A stretch of 23,362 bases of DNA, from assembly GCA_002691885.1 (NCBI GenBank), contig NZJB01000024.1, positions 1-23,362 on the forward strand, given 5' to 3'. Within the stretch, counting starts at the first letter, position 1. Every line of letters begins with the position of its first letter. Positions 8,369 to 14,944 of this stretch are shown here, piece by piece. The notes beneath the pieces were generated by a model that was not told the DNA's origin, searched no databases, and was given only the letters and a program-made list of their open reading frames with translations. This DNA comes from Gammaproteobacteria bacterium (lineage in GTDB: Bacteria > Pseudomonadota > Gammaproteobacteria > Pseudomonadales > Pseudohongiellaceae). The position numbers were made by a program, and so were the translations under genes.

Positions 8369-9583
8369 ATGGCAAGCGGCATTAAAGACAAAGTAGTCAT
8401 TCTGGGCATGGGGTGCAGCAAGTTTGGCGAGCGCTGGGAGTCCAGTCCTGCCGACCTGATGGTGGAAGCCTTCGAAGAATGTCTGACCGATGCGGGAATT
8501 GAGCGAAATCAGATCGAAGCGGCCTGGTTCGGAGCCGGTATTGATGCGTTCAATGTTGGCTCCAGCGCGATGCCAATGTCGATTGCGCTCAGGTTGAACT
8601 ACATCCCGGTTACGAAAGTGGAAAATATGTGTGCGACCGGTACTGAGGCTTTTCGTGGTGCGGTGTATGCGGTTGCCTCCGGCGCTTGTGACATCGCGCT
8701 GGCACTTGGTGTTGAAAAGCTAAAAGACACCGGGTACGGGGGCTTGCCACAAAGAACCCGCGGAGTTGAAAACGACATGTACTGGCCTAACCTGTCTGCT
8801 CCCGGTGCTTTTGCGCAACTGGCTTCTGGCTATCGGGCGAAGCACAAGGTAAATGGTGATGATCTCAAACGGGCGATGGCCCACGTCTCAGTGAAGAGCC
8901 ATGCTAACGGCGCGAAGAACCCCAAGGCACATCTGCAGCGGGAAATTACTGAAGAACAGGCGATCAATGCCCCGTATATCGCCGAGCCGATCGGTCTGTT
9001 CGACTGCTGCGGTGTGAGTGACGGATCAGCCTGTGCGATTGTGACTACACCGGAAATTGCAAAAAGCCTTGGAAAAGAGAACCTCGTTGCGGTGAAAGCC
9101 CTGCAGCTCGCAGTATCTAACGGTACCGAGTCAGGCCATGCCAGTTGGGATGGCTCCTATCTCAAGACCACTCGAATAGCCTCCCAGCGGGCCTATGATG
9201 AGGCCGGCATACGTAGACCGAAAGAAGAGATCACCATGACAGAAGTTCATGACTGCTTTTCTATTACTGAGCTGGTCACAATGGAGGACCTTCAGCTTTC
9301 CGGCGAGGGGAAAGGTGTAAAAGATGTGCTAGATGGCGCCTTCGACGCCGAAGGGAGTAATCCCTGCCAAATCGATGGAGGGCTGAAATGCTTTGGTCAT
9401 CCTATCGGCGCTTCGGGTTTGCGCATGCTTTATGAGAATTATCTGCAGTTACAGGGACGAGCTGGCGCACGCCAGCTCTCCGATCCCAAGCTTGGCCTGA
9501 ACCACAATCTGGGGGGCTTCCCCCACCAAAACATCTGCTCCATTTCAATTGTTGGACCCTACGGCCAGGTAGGAAGCGCTTGA
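8369..9583 (+). CDS. SCP2/archaeal-type thiolase
   Basis: The 404-residue thiolase belongs to the SCP2-type branch also used for archaeal acetoacetyl-CoA thiolase. The acyl-accepting Cys88 sits in VENMCATGTEAF, His294 in EVHDCFSITEL and His344 in CFGHPIGASG, so the catalytic set is complete. It would cleave a 3-oxoacyl-CoA with CoA, releasing acetyl-CoA or propionyl-CoA. Enzymes of this branch usually need a DUF35 partner, and the preceding gene supplies one as a fusion. The start has a GGCAGGG ribosome-binding site and follows the previous stop by 28 bases. The stop overlaps the next gene's TTG start, a sign of translational coupling. Substrate is not readable from sequence. Confidence 0.93.
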   Translation: MASGIKDKVVILGMGCSKFGERWESSPADLMVEAFEECLTDAGIERNQIEAAWFGAGIDAFNVGSSAMPMSIALRLNYIPVTKVENMCATGTEAFRGAVYAVASGACDIALALGVEKLKDTGYGGLPQRTRGVENDMYWPNLSAPGAFAQLASGYRAKHKVNGDDLKRAMAHVSVKSHANGAKNPKAHLQREITEEQAINAPYIAEPIGLFDCCGVSDGSACAIVTTPEIAKSLGKENLVAVKALQLAVSNGTESGHASWDGSYLKTTRIASQRAYDEAGIRRPKEEITMTEVHDCFSITELVTMEDLQLSGEGKGVKDVLDGAFDAEGSNPCQIDGGLKCFGHPIGASGLRMLYENYLQLQGRAGARQLSDPKLGLNHNLGGFPHQNICSISIVGPYGQVGSA

Positions 9584-11277
9584 ACCAACAGCAACCCAAT
9601 CTGATCAATTCAGTCCCCGCCCAGTCCGAAAATTTTGACCTGGCCCGACAGGCGCTGTCTCAGGCCAAATCCGTCCTGAACGACGCTATTGGTGTGGTGC
9701 GCGACAAGGTGTACGTGTCAGGTAGGGCTGACGAGGCGCTGCTTCAAAATGCGCAGCAAGACTGCTACGACCTCGCCATGCTGAGTGCTGACGTGTGGTC
9801 AGCACAGTGTATGGTCGATTTTGCGGAAACCCAGTCTCAGTCATCTCTCGTCTGTCAGTTAACGTGGAAATTTGTGGCTGAAAAAGTCCGGGGGGTCATG
9901 GCGGCGCAGTTTGCCGGGGCAAGCACGCTGGAAAAATCCAGCGAAGCTGTCGAACCTCTGGGTGCCCATCCAGCGCTGCAGCAGTTCCTCGATGAGCACG
10001 GCGCGAGAGACAGCTACGCGGATCTTGGGCGCTTGCTCTCAGAAGCAGAAATCAATGAACTGCCAAGCGGGCTGACCGAGGAAAAGGCGCTGATTGCCGA
10101 CACCTTCAAGCGATTTGCTGATGAGATCGTGGCGCCGCTTGCCGGAGTAATTCATCGGGAAGACCGCGACATTCCAGATGAGATAATTCAGTCAGCTGCA
10201 CGTATGGGCTGTTTTGGCACCTGCATCCCTGAACGATTCGGTGGGCTTCAGCCTGACGAGCAGCCTGACAGCCTGGGAATGATTGTGGTGACTGAGGAGT
10301 TATCAAGGGGTTCTCTCGGCGCTGCCGGCAGTCTGATCACCCGCCCTGAAATCGCAGCGCGTGCCTTGCTTGCAGGGGGTACTGAGTCACAGAAGTCGGG
10401 CTGGCTTCCGCAACTGGCTGCGGGTGAAAAGTTGTGTGCAATCTCCATCACCGAGCCAAACACCGGATCCGATGTTGCCGCTGTCTCTTTGCGTGCCACG
10501 CCAACTGAGGGTGGATGGCTTCTGAACGGAGCGAAGACCTGGTGTACATTCGCGGGCAAATCCGAGGTTCTGGTGGTGCTCGGCCGGACCAATCCCGATG
10601 TTTCTTCAGGTTACCGGGGATTGAGTCTTTTCTTGGTGGAAAAGCCTGCCTATTCTGGCCATGAGTTCACCTTTTCCCAGAGCGGTGGAGGGAGTTTAGT
10701 TGGCAAAGCCATTTCGACCCTGGGCTATCGAGGGATGCACTCCTATGATCTTTTTTTCGAAGATTTTTTTGTGCCAGCAGCGAGCTTAATCGGTGAAACA
10801 AAAGGTGAAGGTAAAGGCTTTTATTACACTATGGCGGGATTCTCAGGAGGCAGAATCCAGACTGCAGCGCGCGCGACCGGTGTCATGCGGGCAGCTTACG
10901 AACAGGCGCTTCGGTACGCAAACGAGCGGAAAGTTTTTGGAGCACCGATCGCGGCGCTCCAGATTACGCGGATTAAACTGGCGCGCATGCTCGCAACGAT
11001 TACGGCGTCGCGCCAATTCAGTTACTCTGTCGCCAGAATGATGGATCAGGGCGAGGGGCAAATGGAGGCCAGTCTGGTTAAATTATTTGCGTGTCGCGCT
11101 GCGGAGTGGGTGACCCGTGAGGCAATGCAGATTCATGGCGGGATGGGGTATGCCGAAGAAACTGCAGTAAGCCGATATTTTGTTGACGCACGGGTGCTGT
11201 CGATCTTTGAGGGCACTGAAGAGGTGTTGGCCACACGGGTCGTGGCGCGAGAGCTGCTGGAGCGGGGCGGTCTGTAA
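9580..11277 (+). CDS. Methylsuccinyl-CoA dehydrogenase-like acyl-CoA dehydrogenase (Mcd type)
   Basis: The 565-residue flavoprotein carries an unusual N-terminal helical extension of about 150 residues before the dehydrogenase core, the layout of (2S)-methylsuccinyl-CoA dehydrogenase of the ethylmalonyl-CoA pathway. Segments recalled from Mcd recur: VTEELSRG, ITEPNTGSDVA, LGYRGMHSYDL, RIQTAARATGV and IFEGTEEV, where Glu544 is the expected base. Mcd oxidises methylsuccinyl-CoA to mesaconyl-C1-CoA. Translation probably starts at TTG 9580, since AGGAAG lies 5 bases upstream and the start overlaps the thiolase TGA. Substrate identity is inferred from similarity plus the adjacent mesaconyl-CoA transferase; a related branched acyl-CoA is the alternative. 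Confidence 0.85.
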   Translation: MNQQQPNLINSVPAQSENFDLARQALSQAKSVLNDAIGVVRDKVYVSGRADEALLQNAQQDCYDLAMLSADVWSAQCMVDFAETQSQSSLVCQLTWKFVAEKVRGVMAAQFAGASTLEKSSEAVEPLGAHPALQQFLDEHGARDSYADLGRLLSEAEINELPSGLTEEKALIADTFKRFADEIVAPLAGVIHREDRDIPDEIIQSAARMGCFGTCIPERFGGLQPDEQPDSLGMIVVTEELSRGSLGAAGSLITRPEIAARALLAGGTESQKSGWLPQLAAGEKLCAISITEPNTGSDVAAVSLRATPTEGGWLLNGAKTWCTFAGKSEVLVVLGRTNPDVSSGYRGLSLFLVEKPAYSGHEFTFSQSGGGSLVGKAISTLGYRGMHSYDLFFEDFFVPAASLIGETKGEGKGFYYTMAGFSGGRIQTAARATGVMRAAYEQALRYANERKVFGAPIAALQITRIKLARMLATITASRQFSYSVARMMDQGEGQMEASLVKLFACRAAEWVTREAMQIHGGMGYAEETAVSRYFVDARVLSIFEGTEEVLATRVVARELLERGGL

Positions 11278-11363
11278 GCCTGGGCATGCTGCGCATTGAA
11301 TTGGCCGATGTTCCAGGTCACCTTACCTAAAGCGATGAAACTGCATTAGGAATTCGCATTCAA

Positions 11364-12224
11364 ATGGCTATAGACCCCGATTATCTGCTTGCCCGAGAGT
11401 GGCCCGAGATCACGCATCGATATACCGAGAAAGACTCGATGCTTTATGCTCTCGGGGTTGGCCTGGGCCGAGACCCGCTCAGTCAGGATGAGCTGAGATT
11501 CGTTTATGAGGACGCACTTAAAGTCATGCCGACCCAGGCGGTCACGCTGGCGCATCCCGGCTTCTGGGCAGCTGAAAAAGACATCAATCTCGACTGGGTT
11601 AAATTGCTTCACCTTGGGCAAGAGATCATTTGGCATCAGCCGCTCCCAACTGCCGGCGAGGTGGCAGCCACCACGCGTTTTACGGATGTGGGCGATAAGG
11701 GAGCTCGCGTAGGCGCGCTGATCGTTACTGAACGCGTTATACGTCTCGTTAAAACCGGCGAAGATATTGCTACTGTGATCACCACCATTCTTGCACGGGG
11801 AGACGGCGGGTTTAGTTCGGAAAGACGATCCGTCACGCAGGAGAAGGACAGGATCTCCGATCGTCAGCCTGATATAGTGTGTGACCTGCCCACATTTTCC
11901 CAGCAAGCTTTGCTGTATCGTTTATCAGGAGATCTGAACCCCTTGCATTCGTCACCGCAGGTTGCTGGTGACGCGGGATATTCACAACCCATCTTGCACG
12001 GCTTGTGTACCATGGGTGTAGCGACGCATGCCCTGATGAAAGTATGTTGCCATTACGAGCCGGAACGTCTTAAACGGATTCGGCTTCGTTTTTCTGCCCC
12101 TGTTTACCCAGGTGAAACTATCCGCACAGAAATATGGCACGAAGAAAAGACAATCGCGTTCCGGTGCTGGTCGCTAGAGCAGGAAAAAATGGTCGTTAAT
12201 AACGGTTATCTTGAAATTATCTGA
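11364..12224 (+). CDS. MaoC-family (hydratase-2 type) enoyl-CoA hydratase, possible mesaconyl-C4-CoA hydratase
   Basis: The 286-residue double-hotdog protein has the hydratase-2 signature YRLSGDLNPLHSSP (residues 185-198, catalytic Asp190 and His195) followed by QPILHGLCTMG. Such enzymes add water to a trans-2-enoyl-CoA, giving a 3-hydroxyacyl-CoA, usually the R form. Because the preceding gene is Mcd-like and the next is Mct-like, the most economical role is hydration of mesaconyl-C4-CoA to citramalyl-CoA. The alternative is the ordinary hydration step of branched-chain beta-oxidation, pairing with the first dehydrogenase and the thiolase. The sequence alone does not settle this. An 86-base gap separates it from the dehydrogenase; AGGA lies 12 bases before the ATG. 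Confidence 0.88.
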   Translation: MAIDPDYLLAREWPEITHRYTEKDSMLYALGVGLGRDPLSQDELRFVYEDALKVMPTQAVTLAHPGFWAAEKDINLDWVKLLHLGQEIIWHQPLPTAGEVAATTRFTDVGDKGARVGALIVTERVIRLVKTGEDIATVITTILARGDGGFSSERRSVTQEKDRISDRQPDIVCDLPTFSQQALLYRLSGDLNPLHSSPQVAGDAGYSQPILHGLCTMGVATHALMKVCCHYEPERLKRIRLRFSAPVYPGETIRTEIWHEEKTIAFRCWSLEQEKMVVNNGYLEII

Positions 12225-12237
12225 GGCGGGGGTGATC

Positions 12238-13458
12238 GTGCAAAGCATTCTCAGTGGATTGCGCATTATTGAAGGCAGTGCGTTTATCGCGGCCCCCTCC
12301 GCCGGTATGACGCTGGCTCAATTGGGTGCTGATGTGATCCGCTTTGACATGATTGGCGGTGGCTTAGATTATCGCCGCTGGCCGGTTTCTGCGCAGGGGA
12401 AGAGTCTCTACTGGCACTCACTCAACAAAGGCAAACGCTCTATTGCCGTAGATTTTAGACATCCTGAAGGTCGCGAATTGCTGACTCGGATCATTACGGC
12501 TTCCGGCGAGGATGCCGGTCTTTTTGTAACTAATTTTCCTGCACGGGGTTGGCTTGGTTACGAAGTGCTGCGGGCTTACCGCAAAGATCTGATTTTCATC
12601 AATCTTACCGGCGATCGACACGGGGGCAACGCTCTTGACTATACCGTGAACAGTAAAGTGGGTCTGCCTTATCTTGCCGGAAATGGCACCGAGCCTACCA
12701 ACAATCCTTTTCCAGCTTGGGACGTCATTGCCGGTCAACAGATCGCGCTGGGCTTGCTGGCCGCCGAACGCCATCGACGCAGGACGGGTGCAGGTCAGTT
12801 TGTGTCGATTACGTTGGCCGACGTTGCCCTAGCCACTATGGGACATCTTGGCTACATCGCTGAGGCGCAGCTGAATGGCCTGGCTCGGCAGCCGATGGGT
12901 AACCACATTTTTGGCACCTTCGGACACGACTTTCTGTGTCAGGATGGCAAGCGGGTCATGGTGGTTGGTGTCAGTCCGAAGCAGTGGCAGGCGCTGGTCA
13001 AAGTAACGGGTACGGAACCAGCCGTTGCAGCATTAGAAGATCAGCTTGGCTTGGATTTTGTCCGGGAAGGTGACCGATTTGAAGCGCGGGAGTCGCTCCG
13101 CAGTTTGTTCGAGCCCTGGTTTTCCGCGAATTCTTTTTCGACGGTGGCCGATGCCTTGGATGCCGCAGGTGCCTGCTGGGGCCCCTATCAGAATATTTCA
13201 GAGCTGGTAGCGGAAGACATTGATTGTTCCGATGACAATCCGCTTTTTCAAAATGTGCATCAGCCGGGTATTGGAGAGTTTCTCATGCCGGGTCAGCCTT
13301 TGAGTTTTGGTGCGACCACTCGAGAAACCATCAAACCAGCGCCCCTGCTTGGACAACACACCGATGAAGTGCTCAGCGAAATTCTCGCATTGAGCGACGG
13401 CCAGATTGGCCGTCTGCATGACAACAATATCGTCGCAGGTCCTGATGAGCTCGACTAG
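12238..13458 (+). CDS. mct: Mesaconyl-CoA C1-C4 CoA transferase (2-methylfumaryl-CoA isomerase) homologue
   Basis: The 406-residue class III (CaiB/BaiF) CoA-transferase closely follows the Chloroflexus Mct sequence as recalled: SGLRIIEGSAFIAAP, GMTLAQLGADVIRFD, GGGLDYRRWPV, NKGKRSIAVDFRHP, TNFPARGWL and LLAAERHRR. Asp162 in PAWDVIAGQ is the expected catalytic carboxylate that forms the CoA-linked intermediate. Mct moves CoA within one molecule from C1 to C4 of mesaconate, in the 3-hydroxypropionate bicycle. The GTG at 12238 is preferred over the upstream TTG at 12211 because a GAGGCGGGG site precedes it and the N-terminus then matches the family length (about 409). Its TAG stop shares a CTAG with the stop of the convergent gene. 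Confidence 0.9.
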   Translation: MQSILSGLRIIEGSAFIAAPSAGMTLAQLGADVIRFDMIGGGLDYRRWPVSAQGKSLYWHSLNKGKRSIAVDFRHPEGRELLTRIITASGEDAGLFVTNFPARGWLGYEVLRAYRKDLIFINLTGDRHGGNALDYTVNSKVGLPYLAGNGTEPTNNPFPAWDVIAGQQIALGLLAAERHRRRTGAGQFVSITLADVALATMGHLGYIAEAQLNGLARQPMGNHIFGTFGHDFLCQDGKRVMVVGVSPKQWQALVKVTGTEPAVAALEDQLGLDFVREGDRFEARESLRSLFEPWFSANSFSTVADALDAAGACWGPYQNISELVAEDIDCSDDNPLFQNVHQPGIGEFLMPGQPLSFGATTRETIKPAPLLGQHTDEVLSEILALSDGQIGRLHDNNIVAGPDELD

Positions 13459-14120
13459 CTCGCCCAGCCTCCTGCCAGCGGAATGATCTGGCCCACCATG
13501 TGATTGCATTTCTCGCTGGCGAGATAAGCTGCCAGTTCCGCCGTTTCTGATGCTGCGCCTATCCGGTTGGTCGGCACATTACGCTTTACATGGTCAAGAA
13601 ACTTAGGGCTCTCAATAAGGTCGTCGGGATAGTAGGTATCGTTGTTGATGTAGTTCTGCGCGATCGCATTGACCTGTACCTCGCTGCGCGCCAGCTCGAG
13701 GCCAACGGCCTTAATAAAAGCATTCTGAGCGCCGCGTGCCGCACAGTAAGCAGCATGATTGGGAATGCCCTTTAATGGAGCGGCACTGGTTACGGCAATT
13801 ATTTTTCCGGATTGTCGCGCGACCATTTGAGGTGTCACTGCCCGAATCAGATACATCAACGGATGCACGAGGGTGTCGAACAGCTGGCCCCAATCCGCAT
13901 TTTCGATCTTGTGCACCGGCCCGGTCATCGGAGGCTCTGCCAGGTTGGCGATCAGAATATCAATCTGACCAGCTCGTTTAATCAATGCCTCGCAATCTTC
14001 CTGCGAGCGCATGGGGTCTCTGCTGCTGAAGACCTCTATACCATTTGCCTCAAATTTTTCTCTGATGGTCGGGCCCATATAGGTGTCGACGCAGGTGATT
14101 AATGCTCTTCGATTGCTCAT
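13455..14120 (-). CDS. Halohydrin dehalogenase (SDR superfamily)
   Basis: The 221-residue product looks like a short-chain dehydrogenase but departs from it exactly where halohydrin dehalogenases do. The Gly-rich NAD(P) loop is replaced by TCVDTYMG (T-x4-Y-x-G, residues 9-16), the nucleophile-pocket motif. The catalytic set is Ser112, Tyr125 and Arg129 (S-x12-Y-x3-R), with Arg replacing the Lys of true dehydrogenases. Downstream NAIAQNYINN, HVKRN and the C-terminal GQIIPLAGG resemble HheC. Such enzymes convert vicinal haloalcohols to epoxides with halide release and catalyse the reverse ring opening with anions, without NAD(P). ATG 14120 is favoured by spacing to GGGAAAG; ATG 14135 is possible. 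It lies just downstream of the frnE-like gene. Confidence 0.83.
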   Translation of the reverse strand: MSNRRALITCVDTYMGPTIREKFEANGIEVFSSRDPMRSQEDCEALIKRAGQIDILIANLAEPPMTGPVHKIENADWGQLFDTLVHPLMYLIRAVTPQMVARQSGKIIAVTSAAPLKGIPNHAAYCAARGAQNAFIKAVGLELARSEVQVNAIAQNYINNDTYYPDDLIESPKFLDHVKRNVPTNRIGAASETAELAAYLASEKCNHMVGQIIPLAGGWAS

Positions 14121-14153
14121 GTCGCGCTTTCCCATTTTCCTCTAATCATCGCG

Positions 14154-14756
14154 TTACGTCTTCGTCAGATGTTTCACAAATCGCTCGAGGGTTTCGTAAG
14201 GCTGACAGCCAACAACTGCCAGATCGTTTTTATAGAAGGTCGGAATGCCGGTAATGCCGAGTTGTCGGGCCCTTTCCCAGTCAGCGTCTACTGCTTCACG
14301 GAAAGATCGCTGCTCTAGTACCTGGCGTGCCAAATTTCCGTCCAGACTCAGACCTGAGGCAATTTCGACGAGAGCGCCGATATCAGACAAATTGATGTTG
14401 TCGACGAAGTAGGCCCGATAGAGTGCGTCATGAATCGCCTGGCCGCCCTTTCGCGTGTCAGCCCACTTTGCCAGTTCCTGAGCGAGCCGACTGTTGTAGG
14501 TGTGCGTTCGCTCTCCATACTCGAGACCCGCTTCCTCCATGAGCTCGCGCATCTGACGTTTCATCGGCTCGATGTCGCGACCGGCAAACAACTCTGCCAG
14601 CGAACGCCCCTCCTGCGGGGTTTCAGGATGCAGGGGAAAGGGAATCCACCTGATTTGCACCGGGTAGTTTTTCTTCAGCTTTTCAATACTCACGGTACTG
14701 AGGTAACACCAGGGTCAGATGTAGTCGGTAAAGACGTCGATAGTCAGTGTTTGCAT
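14154..14756 (-). CDS. FrnE/DsbA-like thioredoxin-fold oxidoreductase, candidate selenoprotein (UPWC active site)
   Basis: Read through one in-frame TGA (14715-14717), the minus strand from ATG 14756 encodes 200 residues colinear with the FrnE branch of the DsbA family: MQTLTIDVFTDYI-TGA-PWCYLS, then VQIRWIPFPLHPETPQEG, helical insert and the cis-Pro loop GITGIPTF. The TGA replaces the first Cys of the CPWC motif at residue 14, and the second Cys is kept. This is the place where selenocysteine occurs in other thioredoxin-fold selenoproteins, and the flanks are undamaged, which argues against decay. Ignoring the TGA leaves a fragment starting at GTG 14693 with no active site. No signal peptide, so cytoplasmic. 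The ribosome-binding site is weak. A sequencing error or nonsense mutation remains possible. It precedes the dehalogenase by 33 bases. Confidence 0.8.
14683..14717 (-). promoter_or_regulatory. Putative bacterial SECIS hairpin behind the in-frame TGA
   Basis: On the minus-strand transcript a CUCA/UGAG stem (14702-14699 with 14692-14689) closes a six-base loop GUACCG whose first base is G. Below it a bulged C, two A-U pairs, a U-U mismatch and two G-U pairs extend the helix. The loop G begins 16 bases after the TGA, at the lower edge of the range described for bacterial SECIS elements, and a G at the top of the loop is their usual feature. The stem is short and was folded by eye only, so support is moderate. 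Confidence 0.45.
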
Positions 14757-14944
14757 GATGAGACCGGCGATTAGCTGGATTTCTATATCTCCTCAAAGGG
14801 TAGCGCATTTGAGAAAGTTTTGCTTTGTGGCCGGAATAGGGGTCATTTGGGTTATACTTCGATCAAGACTAGAAATCAGTAACCTGTCAAACTCTAGATC
14901 AGCAGTAGCACAGCAGACAGAAACTCACCCGGGAGGAAGTTCTC

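Noticed and set aside
12211..12237. TTG start for the mct homologue at 12211
   Set aside because: GTG 12238 has a strong ribosome-binding site and gives the N-terminus expected for Mct; the TTG lies inside the preceding gene.
13455..14120. Ordinary NAD(P)-dependent short-chain dehydrogenase
   Set aside because: The cofactor-binding Gly motif is absent and the catalytic Lys is Arg; both changes match halohydrin dehalogenases.
14154..14693. FrnE-like ORF starting at GTG 14693 as the full gene
   Set aside because: It would lack the first beta strand and the whole CxxC site; the missing N-terminus is encoded in the same frame just upstream across one TGA.
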